From Microglena sp. YARC (Eukaryota > Chlorophyta > Chlorophyceae > Chlamydomonadales > Chlamydomonadaceae), in contig CM039467.1 of assembly GCA_022414725.1 (NCBI GenBank), forward strand, positions 14,188,432 through 14,252,431: DNA of 64,000 nucleotides, written 5' to 3'. Positions 45,165-63,440 of the stretch are shown here, one piece after another. The position numbers and the translations under genes are program-made. The notes beneath the pieces were generated by a model. It was not told the DNA's origin. It worked only from the letters and a program-made list of their open reading frames with translations, and did not search any database. Each line of letters begins with the position of its first letter. Position 1 is the stretch's first letter.

Positions 45165-45697
45165 TTGGATTTAGATTGATTACCGTACATGGTCTATCAG
45201 ACTTCAGGCTGCTTTTCCATTCACTTACAGCCTCTATTTCCCTCGTGCATGCTCAGTTGGACCCGGTGAGGATGCTCATCCTCTTCCAACCAGGTCTGTG
45301 AGGGCCGCCTGGTGAGGGCCAAGATGATTACGCCGATTAGCATGCGTCACCGCAGGATACTGCTGCGCTCTCCGTCGTCCGTACAATTGGCCTGCAGCTT
45401 CGCGATTTTCGACGTTTTTCCCCCGACCTGTTCTGTTCACGGTATCAGGATTAGATTACAGTCATGTGGCCAGCAGGCCTCGCAAAGCTCAGTGGGACAT
45501 GTAGTAGTGTTACAGTGTGTGCAAACCAACCAATCGGGCGGTCTCATCCGCTTAGTATGCTCCCTGTTTCCTCCCCCATGGTGACTTTCCCAAGCTGAGA
45601 CGTACAGGATGGCCCCCTTAATATCACGCCCCTCCAGGCCCTAAGGGAATCCAGGCGTTATCTTTTCTCCCCTGCTTCCGCTGTGTATGTATGTATG

Positions 45698-45858
45698 TAT
45701 GTTACAGTCCAGGGGTAGGCAAAAAAGGATGAAGGGACTTGCCCAACCGTTAGTGAAGGGCTGCAGAAAAAGCTCTGACGAACTGAACCCCAAACAATCG
45801 TTTCACCAAAGGGGGCCCTGAGTTCGTGCTACAGTGATCATTTCATTCTACAATATAC
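45698..45858 (+). mobile_element. Dispersed element B, copy
   Basis: Preceded by (GTAT)n: TTACAGTCCAGGGGTAGGCA, GGGACTTGCCCAACCGTTAG, GAACTGAACCCCAAACAATC and GGGGGCCCTGAGTTCGTGCT. It shares its downstream flank GATCATTTCATTCTACAATA with the copy at 30263, so the family's 3' end extends beyond the conserved core. Confidence 0.65.
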
Positions 45859-45904
45859 TTCAATCATCATCTCATCTGGGATGACAATTTACTAATAAAT
45901 CATC

Positions 45905-46002
45905 ACCTCCCCTGTTTCTGGTTGCTCAAGGTTTTGGCTGGGTAGTCAGGCACGGGAGCTGCCTAGAAGCTGCCAGCCTTAGTCGAAGAGAAAAGCTATG
46001 CC
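45905..46002. mobile_element. Foldback MITE, right half
   Basis: GGGAGCTGCCTAGAAGCTGC and AGAGAAAAGCTATG. The left arm is missing. Confidence 0.5.
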
Positions 46003-46436
46003 CCCAAACCCTCTCCTATAAGCCACACAACCACACGGGCTTGAGAATCATGATTAGAAATAGCTACAGTGCTTCATGTGCATGCAAACTCTCACATAAT
46101 GAATGCAAACAACCAGACCGCCCCTAACAACCAGACCACCCTTAACAACCAACGGCCGATGTCACGGGTTCATACAAGGTGGCGTGGGACGAAAGCATTG
46201 GTCGATTGGCGTGGGCTTAAGGTCTAAGGCCTCAGTCGACGCCGAACCCTTAGGTGTTGGGGCTCCTCATCCGGTGTAAACAGTGTAGCAGTGGGGTCAC
46301 TGCTACATCGAGGGCGGAAACAAATTTAAAAATGAATACTATGGGCATCTACAAAAAAAGCTGTATGAAATGTAATGAGCAGAGGTAATGAAAGACTCAA
46401 AAAAATCCAATTCAATGCATCGTCTCCATTCTGGGG

Positions 46437-46760
46437 TGCACCTTGCAGCTTCTAGGTAGCTTCCCTGGCTACCTAGTTCCCCCGGATCATTCTGGGGTGC
46501 ACTTTGCAGCTTCTAGGCAGCTCCCCTAGCTACGTAGTCCCCCCTGATCACTATGGGGTGCACTTTCCAGCTTCCAGTTAGCTCCCCTAGCTACCTAGTT
46601 CCCCCAGATCCCCTAGCTAACTATTCAGTCATACCCAGCGCAGTTTTCTGCACCTATGAGCTGGCACGAACAGCTTTCCAGCACTGCTGAAATATTGGGG
46701 CGTAGTCCATTGGTTGGTTCAGGGAGCTGCATAGAAGCTGCTACAAGCTGCTAAAAATAA
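46437..46760. mobile_element. Foldback MITE with triplicated left end
   Basis: Three tandem units of about 62 bp each read GGGGTGCAC(T/C)TTG and CAGCTTCTAGGCAGCTCCCC or close variants. A core and the right arm GGGAGCTGCATAGAAGCTGC follow. Confidence 0.55.
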
Positions 46761-46775
46761 ATGCAATGATCTCAC

Positions 46776-46970
46776 CAGGGTGTTACATTTTGTCATTTTG
46801 GGTCGCGCTTTTGGTGCCACTGCCTTCTTTTCGGCTGCGCTTTGACTCAACGGAAAACAGAAATCTGCGCGCTGCACCCAGAGGGGGTTTAAAAAAATTG
46901 CGTCAATTGCGCAGTTCTGCTCAAAAACCTTGCACGCTAGCGTGCGCCATATATCAACCGGGATCCCTCG
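46776..46970. mobile_element. hAT-like MITE, copy with eroded right end
   Basis: CAGGGTGTTACATTTTGTCA, then GCGCTTTTGGTGCCACTGCC, AATCTGCGCGCTGCACCCAG and TTGCGTCAATTGCGCAG match the copy at 20645. The right terminus is not recognisable. Confidence 0.6.
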
Positions 46971-47019
46971 GAACAGGGTAGCCCATCTTTGGACTTGATA
47001 ATATTTATTGTTTCAAGGT

Positions 47020-47470
47020 AGGGAAGGCGATTTGCGCACTCCATTCAATCCATTAAATCCCAGCCCATTCCACGGAACCCTATCCCTAAAGCCCAGCCCA
47101 GGCCTAAAGCCCAAGCCTGTGTTGTTTTAAGGAGAGGCGATTTGCGCACTCCATTCAATCCATTAAATCCCAGCCCATTCCACTGAAAGCCATCCCTCAA
47201 GACCATTCCTAAAGCGCATCCTGAAAGCCAAGCCCAGACCTAAAGCCCATCCCATCTCTTTGATGTTTCAAGGAGAGGCGATTTGCGCACTCCATTCAAT
47301 CCATTAAATCCCAGCCCATTCCTCTGAAAGCCATCCCTAACGCCCAGCCCATCTCTTAAGCCCAGCCCATCTCTTTCCATCTGTGTCCATTAAATCCCAG
47401 CCCATTCAACTGAAAGCTATCCCTGACGCCCAGCTTATCTCTTAAGCCAAGCCAAGCCCATATCTTAAGC
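47020..47470 (+). repeat. ~130-bp tandem repeats
   Basis: GGCGATTTGCGCACTCCATT and CAATCCATTAAATCCCAGCC occur at about 47029, 47137 and 47276, and partly at 47385. Confidence 0.75.
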
Positions 47471-47504
47471 CAACCCTATCCCTCTCCATCTCTGCATTCT
47501 AGTT

Positions 47505-47826
47505 GCGCCTCCTAACCAATTGCGGTCCTAAGTGATACCACTGGCCCTGTCCCTCGAGCCCGGCTGCCGATCTGCAGCTAGCGTGTTGGTTATCCTCTGA
47601 TCGCCGCCTTTACTGCTGTAGCCACCCGATACAGCCCCGCTCATCCCCAGGCGCTAGTTGCGCCTCCTGACCAGCTGTGGTCCTAGGTGGTACGAGTTAT
47701 AGCCCACTCTACTGGCCCCGCCCCTCGAGCCTGGACGCTGGTCTGCAGGTAGCGTGTTGGTATGCCTCTGACCGCCGCCTTTACTGATGTTGCCACCCGA
47801 AACACAGCCCCGCTCTTTCCCAGGCG

Positions 47827-47830
<4 letters not shown>
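47505..47830 (-). repeat. Duplicated 3' end of the CDKL gene
   Basis: The stop-codon end of the kinase gene (47827-48000) recurs at about 47650-47826 and, more diverged, at 47505-47650. Shared words are CTAGTTGCGCCTCCTGACCA and GTGGTACGAGTTATAGCCCA. The copies lie beyond the stop. They are a tandem duplication of about 176 bp of exon end. Confidence 0.75.
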
Positions 47831-55715
<7,885 letters not shown>

Positions 55716-55717
55716 AT

Positions 55718-55913
55718 CAGGGTAATTCAAAGCGCGCGCTTTTGCGCTTTTGAGCGCTGACTTTTTGACCCCCTCTGCGCTTTAAGCGCAGTTTTTTGCA
55801 ACTCCCTGTGGGCGCAGCAAGCAATTTTTGCGCTGTTTTACACTACAAAGCGCAGTTTTTTTGTTTTCTAGTGCGCTAAAGCGCTGGCCAATTTGGCAAT
55901 TTGAAGTACCCTG
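55718..55913. mobile_element. hAT-like MITE, copy with exact target duplication
   Basis: Starts CAGGGTAATTCAAAGCGCGC and ends GCAATTTGAAGTACCCTG. The flanks GAATACAT (55710-55717) and GAATACAT (55914-55921) are identical. It is the reverse of the subfamily at 2526. Confidence 0.85.
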
Positions 55914-56357
55914 GAATACATCTACCGGTACCGGTATTGTGGCCCACGAGTTGTTGGTTCTGGCGCATTTAAGCATTTCGTACTAACTTACGTCCTAAAC
56001 CGAGGTCACGACACTTGTATTTTTAGAAACCATTGAGCAACATTGGTGTCTACCCAGGGTTGCTAAATTATTCACCGGTTTGGACCGATTGCAGCAAAAC
56101 ACTTGAATGAACCCTGACTTGGTGGTGCTGCCTTTCAATCCTTGGTGCTAGCACACTAAGTCACTAAGATTCCAGATTTTAGTGGCCATAGGGTATATAC
56201 ATTGGTAGGATAGGGCGATGCTCTCTTCCTCGAATCCTCGAATTCCGAGTTTTTAAATTTCGTTTTTGAGTGTTTTCTTAGTCTCTATTAATTGTTACAT
56301 TTTATGATACCGAAGCTAAATTGAAACTGCAGGTGTTGGAAATACCTTAGCAAACCC

Positions 56358-56453
56358 TGTCAGCGGCTGAACTACAGGCACACGGATGCTATATCGGCAT
56401 CTAGATCTAGATGCCGATATAGCATCCGTGTGCCTGCAGTTCACCCACTGACA
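56358..56453. other. 96-bp near-perfect palindrome without spacer
   Basis: Centre between 56405 and 56406. The inner 31 bases of each arm (56375-56405 with 56406-56436) pair perfectly. The arms continue to 56358/56453 with three mismatches. Inner arm sequence includes GGATGCTATATCGGCATCTA. No terminal element signature seen. Confidence 0.9.
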
Positions 56454-57130
56454 ATAATGCCTGCCCCGGGAGGGAAACGATTCATATATTAGTGGGATAG
56501 TGGCCAGGAAGTTTGTGAATGTGTGTTTCAACATGTGAGTGTGCATTCTATTGGCAAATTTACATGCTGAGGTGCAGTGCGCGTGTAAGCGTGCATGTGT
56601 GTGCATGTGTGAGTGCACAATCTAAGGGCAATTTTACATACCCCACACAAATTTACTCCAGCCAGATGTTGTGCACCTAGTCACCCATCCAGGGAGAATA
56701 CTAACGAGTGTCACCCCGACTTAAGAGGGTAGGACAGGCTGCGCGGTCCTGCGGCCATTTTCCAAATCCGGGTAAGAACCGACCGAAAATAAAAGAGCCT
56801 GCAGTTCGACCGCAGTTTATTGCCGATTTAGCTTTACTGGAACAGACGAGTCCGAACGACGAGTTGGGATCGAAGCAGAAAATCGCGGATCTTTAACCAG
56901 ATCTGCGGGCCTGCGGGCCCGCCTGCGGGGCTGAGGTGAGCTGACCCAGCTAAATGTACCGGGGAGGGCCGGATGCCTTTCAGCTGAGCTCCACAAGGGC
57001 CTTGATGGGTGCATCAACCCTTGGACATGCAGGCACTTCCATCATCTCTGACCAATTGAGCGCTGTGAATCAGTTGGTACTCCGACCATTCGATGGCCCC
57101 ACAGCCTTTGATGATGAGGATTATGACTTG
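56454..57130. other. Intergenic, no gene seen
   Basis: Includes a GTGTGCATGTGTG stretch near 56600. Short frames only, none recognisable. Confidence 0.3.
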
Positions 57131-57132
57131 GA

Positions 57133-57285
57133 GGAGCCTGGGGTAGGCCGAATAGTCTAAAGGGACTTGCCCAACCGGATAGGAAGGGCTTACAAATAAA
57201 AAAACTGATGAACTGAACCCCAAACAATCGTTTTACCGACGGGGGGCCCTGAGTTCGTGCTACAGCGATCATTTAATTAAACACT
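57133..57285 (+). mobile_element. Dispersed element B, copy
   Basis: GGGGTAGGCCGAATAGTCTA, GGGACTTGCCCAACCGGATA, GAACTGAACCCCAAACAATC, GGGGCCCTGAGTTCGTGC and TACAGCGATCATTTAATT. Confidence 0.65.
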
Positions 57286-57289
57286 GAAC

Positions 57290-58089
57290 ACACTAAGGCA
57301 CCGGGTCAGACCCTGTTGGGCAGCAATGTACCACGAAAACACTATACCACACCAGTCCTCTGAAATTGAGAATCTAGTGACACATTTTTTTACAATCCTG
57401 CAAATCAGCAAATCTATCTCTTGGTCTGAATTATTGATGCAGCTTATTTGATTAGTTGACCTAGTGGATAACTAGCTAATTCCCATGCTTATAAATGTTA
57501 TTGATGTGGTTAAATCCTTTCTATCAGCATTACACAGTGCGATTACGAACCAACTGAAGCCGTTATCACTTATGTACGACGGCCTTGTAAGTTGTAAACT
57601 CGTCTATTGGGCTCGGTATAACTTCAAACTTTCCAACCCAGGAGATGATTCCCCTTGGACAAACCAGCGGCTTGAATTCGCCGATCAAATCTAATCTTAT
57701 GAGGCTGGCGAAGAGAGACCCACCCTTTCACTTGGCTTGGTGCTTCCTCTGCCCAAAACTGAACAGTCCTGTACACCGAGCCGCGAGCTCCGTGTACTCA
57801 AGGGCGCTCCCCCGGGGCGCTCCCCTGGGGCGCTCATGTGAGGGGCTTACACGGGCTTACTCAGTTGTACTGATCTGCCGTTCCTTTGCGTACTGCCAAG
57901 TACAGTCAATTGATTATTTTCTCCTTCCTGGCCCTGCCATAGCGAGTAGATGCGCTAATTAGGTTTTCCCCCATGCGAGTAGATTGCCATGTCGTAGATA
58001 CCAGAATGACGTTGAGCCGTTCACTCCTCCTCATGTAGCTTTTGAGTAAATAGACCGAATCCGAATTTTCTTCTTTGCGATTTGCCTCC
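57290..58089. promoter_or_regulatory. Upstream region of the FYVE gene
   Basis: No recognised gene. It contains three tandem GGGGCGCTC(C/A)-type units at 57805-57835. The FYVE start codon follows TTTGCCTCC at 58081. Confidence 0.3.
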
Positions 58090-61000
58090 ATGGATATTCT
58101 GGACAAAGTTGCGCGTCTTATCACCGGAGGGGAGAAGAATGCCCTGCCTATGGGCACCGGGACCTTGTCGGTCCGGGATACTGGTTCGAGTTGGATCGAA
58201 GACAACAAGGTTAAAGAGTGCTATGGATGTAGCACTGAGTTCAACACCTTCGTTCGTCGCCATTATTGCCGGGTCTGCGCCAGGCTGTTCTGCGGGGGAT
58301 GCACTGCCAATAGGCTGAAGCCTCCGAGGGACAGCTCAGATCAGACAGAGCTAAGAGCTTGTAACTACTGTAAGTGGCCATGCTGCCTTCCAAAATGGAT
58401 TCATGGGTTCATTGTCTACATGAGGGATGGAATGAGCCCATGTCCTGGTGTTGTATTGCCACCCGAGTACCAGGGACTGAAGCACACCTAGGCACCTGTG
58501 GGGGTAAGACTGCTTGCGTGAAGGTTGCGGCCAAGCTTGCCCCGGGGGTGGGTGGCTGGATAGTAGGATTGAGCATGGGTTAGGGCTGATTGGATGAAGG
58601 CAGGACTGCAAGGGTGATGACTGTATTACACCAAGACACCAGGGGTGGTCAGGCTGCTTGCGTGAAGGCAGCGGTCAAGCTTGCCCTGGAGGTGGGAGGC
58701 CAGGGAATGGGATTGGGAATGAGAAGGGCTTATGGTTGGTTGGTTGAAGGCAATTCTGTGCGTGTGGGGACAGTAATACACCTAGACACTCGGGACTGTA
58801 GTACACCTGGGTAGCAGGGACTGTAGTGCACGTAGGCATCAAGGTCCTGTCAGGCAGCAGCTCTAGGGGTGGGGGTGGGTGGGGGGGTGGGGGGAATCGA
58901 GTAAGCCAATTCTTCATGCCTCTTTCTTCAACATATGCTGGTGCAGTGATGTTGAACTATACATGCTGCGAGTGCTTAAGGATGTCTTGCAAGATGTCTA
59001 AAGAGCACTCGCAGCAGAGTCATTCAACAATAATGTATATCCTGAGAGGGGGGTGGGTATCGAATCCCACCTAGGCACAAGGCACCGGCATTAATCAGGC
59101 TCACCTAGGCACAAGGCACCAGCATCGATCAGGCTGCACCTTTGGGGATGATGGTTAAGGTTGACGATGTCTAGGCGATCACTGCACCGACTGTGTTGGT
59201 GTCGTGCTCACCTAGGCATAAGGCACCGGCATCAATCACGCTGCAGCTTTGGGGATGATGGTTAAGGTTGCCGATGTCTAGGTGATCACTGCACCAACAG
59301 TGTATATTATGAAACAGGGTAGGGGTGTCCCTAGATCTAGTATCAGTAGGGACAATAGTGGGGACTGGCAATATGATAACATATAAACATATCAGTCTGA
59401 CTAGGCTAAAATCAACATTTATGTACAATATCATATGATGCAGTTTGTATGCTATCATATGATATCATACTCACCTTTGGTCAGCATCGTATGATATGCC
59501 GGTCCCTAGACAATGTGGGCAATAGGGGCAATAGAGGCACTAAGGACTGATGATTAGACAGGTACACCTTCAGGACCACCATGGTCCATTACGTTTGTAC
59601 TTCTTAGTTGGGGTTGCATGCATGGGTCCATCTTACCAATCTGTTTGTACTGCGTTTATGTACTGCTTAGTTGGGGTTGCATGCATGGGTCCACCTTACC
59701 AATCTGTTTGTACTGCGTCCATGTACTGCTTAGTTGGGGTTGCATGTATGGGTCCATCTTACCAATCTGTTTGTACTGCGTCCATGTACTGCTTAGTTGG
59801 GGTTGCATGCATGGGTCCATCTTTCCAATCTGTTTGTACTGCGTCCATGTACTGCTTAGTTGGGGTTGCATGTATGGGTCCATCTTTCCAATATATGGTC
59901 CATTACGTTTGTACTTCTTATGTGGGGATGCATGCATGGGTCCATCTTACCAATCGGTTTGTACTGCGTCCATGTACTGCTTAGTTGGGGTTGCATGTAT
60001 GGGTCCATCTTACCGATCGGTTTGTACTGCGTCCATGTACTGCTTAGTTGGGGATGCGTGTATGGGTCCATCTTTCCAATATATGGTCCATTACGTTTGT
60101 TAGTTAGGGATTCATGCATGGGTCCATCTAACCAATCTGTTTGTACTGCGTCCATGTACTGCTTAGTTGGGGTTGCATGTATGGGTCCATCTTACCGATC
60201 GGTTTGTACTGCGTCCATGTACTGCAGGCTACCGGGTGAGGCATCAATCCCCAGTGCGGCACCGCACCACTAAGGCTGTCCCCTCCACTAGGTGAGTCAG
60301 GTTAATGTGGGTGTGGGTGTGGGTGTGGGTGGGTGGGTGGGTGTGGGTGGGTGGGTGGGGTGGGTGGGGGGGCACTGCACCACAAAAGCTGTCCCCTCTA
60401 CTAGGTGAGTCAGGTTGATGATGTGTGTGTGTGTGTGAGGTAGTGTGTGTGTTAGTGTGTGTGAGTGTGAGTTTGTGTGTGTGTATGTGTGTTAGTGTTT
60501 GTGTGTGTCTGAGAGTGTGTTTGTGTGTGTGTGATTGTGTGCGTGTGAGAGTTTGTGTTTGTGTGATTGTGTGTGTGACTGTGAGCGTGTGAGTGTGTGT
60601 GTGTGTGACTTTGTGTGTGTGTGAGTGTGAGTTTGTGTGTGTTTGTGTGTGTGTGTGTTTTGTTTGATTGTGTTCCAAATCAGAAACAAAGCAAAGCAAG
60701 TGGACACAAAGTTTTGCTTTGTTTTAGTTTGTTCTTATTTAGTTTGCTTGGTTTGTACTGTTTAATGGTATCAAGGATTTGAAGGGGTAAGGTGCAAAGG
60801 GGGTAGGGGTGGGGGTAAAGGGGTAACGGGTAGGGGTGAAAGGGTAAGTGGTAAAGGGGGTAGGGGTGGGGGCGAAGGGGTAACGGGTAGGGGTGAAGGG
60901 GTAAGGTGTAAAAGGGGGTAGGGGTGGGGGTGAATGGGTAACGGGTAGGGGTAAGGTGTAAAGGGGGTAGGGGTGGGGGGCAAAGGGGTAATGTGTAGTG

Positions 61001-62746
61001 GTGAAGGGGTAAGGTGTAAAGGGGGTAGGGGTGGGGGTGAAGGGGTAATGGGTAGGGGTGAAGGGGAAAGCTGCCTTTCATGGGCGAAAGCCCATGGGAA
61101 GTGCAAACCAAGCCAAACCAAACCAAACCAAACCAAACCAAACCAAACCAAATCAAACCAAATCAAACTAAACCAAACCAAACCAAATGAAATGAAATCA
61201 TGCTGCTTTCATTTGGTTTGGTTTGGTTTGGTTTGGTTTCCACTTCCCACGGGTTTTTGTCCACGAAAGGAACCCCCCGGCTCACTCAGATCCTTGATGT
61301 CCTGAGCATGTCTTTTAACTCACTACATCTGATTGCATTCTATACTGAGTTCGGTTTAGAAGTGTAAAAAAAATTATCGCTTGGATGGGCGTGGTGTTAA
61401 GAGGGCCCTCCCGTACGCCATAGCTGGGGAAAGTCACCATTGCAAAATTTGATAGTAGTGTTTAAACTACCTAGATTTACTCCAGCTGCAGACGGTGAGC
61501 AGCCTGAAGGCTGATGCACCGTGTATCTGTAATAATGTATGTTATCAATTCAGTTCTTGATCTGATCTGATTCCCCCCCTATCCATACTCCCGTCCGCCT
61601 GTAGGAGTAGGGACCACGACCAAGGGGCGCCAATGCACCATGTATCTATAATAATGTATGTTATCAATTCAGTTCTAGGTATGATCTGATTCCCCCCCTA
61701 TCCATACTCCCGTCCGCCTGCAGGAGTAGGGACCACGAACAAAGGGCGTCAATGCACCATGTATCAACACTAATATGTGTTATCAATTCAGTTCTAGATA
61801 TGATCTGATTCCCCCCCTATCCCTACTCCCCGGCTGCCTGCAGGAGTAGGGACCACGACCAAGGGGCGTCAGCAAAGCCTGTAAGTACTGATGCTCATGG
61901 TGCTTGTGTGTGTGTGTGCTTTTGGTTATTTGGGGGGGTGTGAGTACTGATGATTATGGTGCTTGTGTGTGTGCTTTTGGTTATTTGGGTGGGTGTAAGT
62001 ACTGATGCTCATGGTGCTTGTGTGTGTGTGCTTTTGGTTATTTGGGTGGGTGGGTGGGTGGGTGGGAGTTGTAAGTACTGATGATCATTGTTTTTTGCTA
62101 TTTGGATGGGTGGGTAAGTACTGATGGTCATGGTGCTTGTTTGTGTGCGCTTTTGGTTGTTTGGGTGGGTGGGTGGGAGTACTGATGGTCATGGTGGGTG
62201 TGCGTCCGTGTGTTCTTTTAGCTATTTGGGTAGGTGGGTGGTCATGGTGCTTGTTTTTTTTCTCTTCCGTTTTTTGTTTGTTGCTTATTTGCGTGGGTGG
62301 GTGAGTGGGAGAATATGGTTGGTTATAATATATTTAATTTTGAGCAATGCGATGAAATTACAAATAATACTCCGGGCATCATAAAATACAATAAAATATG
62401 ATTCTTGTTTCGAAAAAACTGTATGATGTATGTATGTGTATAAGTCAACCCCCGGGGGTTCGTTTGTGTGGGTAGGCCAAATAACAAATTTTAGTCAGGA
62501 CATCATATATATGTGGATTCTTGTTAAAAAAAGCATGAATTGATTATGTATATAAATCTATTTGTAATATGTTCATAATATATGTAATAATACGATTCTT
62601 GTTTCGGATAAAACATATGTATGAATAATAGGGATTCAACAACTTGATCTGTGCCACCCCAGTCCATTGCTGGTGATCTCACATGGGACGTTCCCCCAGA
62701 GCTGGAGTCTAACTGGGGTGTTCCAACTACAGCTGCTACATACTAA
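58090..62746 (+). CDS. FYVE zinc-finger protein
   Basis: Exon 1 (58090-58369) encodes a FYVE finger: WIED 35-38, C44/C47, RRHYCRVC 56-63 (C60, C63), C68/C71, then ELRAC with C91, and C94, whose codon is split by the donor and restored as Cys by exon 2 (60228-60291). Exon 3 is 61844-61880, and a last exon at 62663-62746 ends in TAA. Phases agree (280, 64, 37, 84 bp) and give 154 aa. FYVE domains bind phosphatidylinositol 3-phosphate on endosomes through the R(R/K)HHCR patch; here the second His is Tyr. The finger most resembles the N-terminal one of FAB1/PIKfyve lipid kinases (ECYDC, RAC-YC). So this may instead be the 5' end of such a gene running out of the window, and the last exon is the least certain. 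Exons 2 and 3 are Arg/His/Ser-rich linkers. Confidence 0.65.
58490..58870 (+). repeat. ~125-bp repeats in FYVE intron 1
   Basis: GGGTAAGACTGCTTGCGTGA with GGCCAAGCTTGCCCCGGGGG, and GGTCAGGCTGCTTGCGTGAA with GTCAAGCTTGCCCTGGAGGT. More diverged units extend to 58870 with CACCTAGGCA-C-GGGACTG. Confidence 0.65.
58960..59020. other. Short imperfect hairpin
   Basis: TGCTGCGAGTGCTT (58967-58980) can pair with AGAGCACTCGCAGCA about 20 bases further on. The loop contains AAGATGTCT. Could be a foldback remnant. Confidence 0.45.
59055..59310 (+). repeat. Tandem units with CACCTAGGCACAAGGCACC
   Basis: Three units: CACCTAGGCA(C/T)AAGGCACC, GCATC(G/A)ATCA and GCTTTGGGGATGATGGTTAA. Confidence 0.65.
59360..59512. 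mobile_element. TATCATATGAT element, copy 2
   Basis: Begins GGGGACTGGCAATATGAT and ends GTATGATATGCCGGTCCCTA, an imperfect inverted repeat. The internal portion is shared with 14010-14150. About 150 bp, non-coding. Confidence 0.55.
59585..60222 (+). repeat. 63-bp minisatellite in FYVE intron 1, about nine units
   Basis: Units of TTGCATGTATGGGTCCATCT, TACCAATCTGTTTGTACTGC and GTCCATGTACTGCTTAGTTG. The array ends exactly at the exon 2 acceptor GTACTGCAG, and each unit carries GTACTGCTTAG at the same place. So the repeat looks derived from the acceptor region. Confidence 0.9.
60295..60425 (+). repeat. GGGTGTGGGTGGGTG repeat and decayed donor-side copy of FYVE exon 2
   Basis: GCACTGCACCACAAAAGCTG and TCCCCTCTACTAGGTGAGTC (60370-60413) repeat the exon 2 end and donor (60257-60300), downstream of it. 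Confidence 0.8.
60420..60660 (+). repeat. (GT)n microsatellite
   Basis: About 240 bp of GTGTGTGAGTGT-type sequence. Confidence 0.9.
60775..61265 (+). repeat. GGGGTAAAGGGGTA array, then inverted (CCAAA)n arms
   Basis: 60780-61070 is GGGTAGGGGTGGGGGTGAAG-type units. 61105-61190 is (AACCA)n, and 61210-61240 is the complementary (TTTGG)n. The outer words TTCATGGGCGAAAGCCCATG and CCCACGGGTTTTTGTCCACG are roughly inverted, so the region 61070-61270 could fold back. Confidence 0.75.
61490..61770 (+). repeat. Two decayed acceptor-side copies of FYVE exon 3
   Basis: CCGCCTG(T/C)AGGAGTAGGGACC followed by CCAAGGGGCG or CAAAGGGCGT occurs at about 61599 and 61717. The real exon starts at 61844. Each copy is followed by CAATGCACCATGTATC and TATGATCTGATTCCCCCCCT, with a period of about 120 bp. 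Confidence 0.85.
61881..62320 (+). repeat. Tandem donor-side copies of FYVE exon 3
   Basis: GTAAGTACTGATGCTCATGG, the intact donor and following bases, recurs as GT(A/G)AGTACTGATG-T-ATGG at about 61940, 61996, 62071, 62114 and 62180 (AGTACTGATGG). GTGCTTGTGTGTG and TTTGGTTATTTGGGTGGGTG lie between. Confidence 0.85.
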
Positions 62747-62749
62747 TAT

Positions 62750-63440
62750 ATGGTTGTTTAACATAAGTTTTATTGTGTTTTGCTGGGACAAATATGTTGC
62801 TTCAAATAAGTTAAATTTTATTTTTTCCTGATAAAAGTGTGGTTTTTTAAAAACAAGTTTTTTGTTTATTTTATTTTGCTGGTATAATAAGTTGTATTGT
62901 ATTTTGCTGATAAAAATATATGTTATTGTATTTTGCTTATATCTCCTTACGTGCCTAAGTCCAAAAACGCTCAAAGTTGGTACAAGATTGTGGTACAGAG
63001 CCGTACAGGCCCCAAAATGCTCGGAATCAAATTCTGTCTGGCCCACCTTTTGCGCAATTGTGTCAGCTACGCGCACATGTATTTCCGGTCCGCATTCGCA
63101 TGCGGTCGCGAGCAGCCTTGTACGGAAGGCTGGTGGCAGTACATCAGATGTGCGATAAATTGTGGTACACATCCAGATCGCGCCAGATACGAGGCCGCGC
63201 GAGCTATTCCGAATCATGTTACCGCGGGACGAAAGGCTTATCAAACCCCTACCACAAGGTCAAAGGCTGCGCTTCAGCCTTGGCCTCAGAATTTGCTGAG
63301 GTAGCAGTACAACTCAAAAATTCACCTGATCACCTCCCAGTCCCACCTCCCAACTTGAGATTTCACCCCCTTTCCCAAATCAAAAACTAAATTAAGATGT
63401 GGATGTTTGAAACAAAGTTGGGAAATAGTTTTTTTTTTGA
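62750..63440. other. 3' flank, no assigned gene
   Basis: 62770-62940 has diverged TTGTATTTTGCTG(A/G)TA units. 62977-63390 is open in two overlapping plus frames, but neither shows a known domain. A relic of a mobile element is possible. Confidence 0.3.

Larger units (their letters stand above)
44613..47500. other. Intergenic region upstream of RBR-B, transposon-rich
   Basis: No gene is recognised. It holds a poly-C run (45129-45164), two copies of element B, a degraded SINE body near 45590-45665, two foldback MITEs and a hAT-like MITE, then tandem repeats at 47020-47470 (GCGATTTGCGCACTCCATTC, CCATTAAATCCCAGCCCATT). Confidence 0.6.

Noticed and set aside
60229..60300. Treating this segment only as the last unit of the 63-bp repeat
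   Set aside because: It has its own acceptor and donor, restores the final FYVE cysteine in phase, and has a decayed donor-side copy downstream. A real exon fits better.
62897..63390. Two overlapping 135-137-codon plus frames
   Set aside because: Neither has a recognisable domain or splice context. The opposite strand is also open. Left as unassigned.
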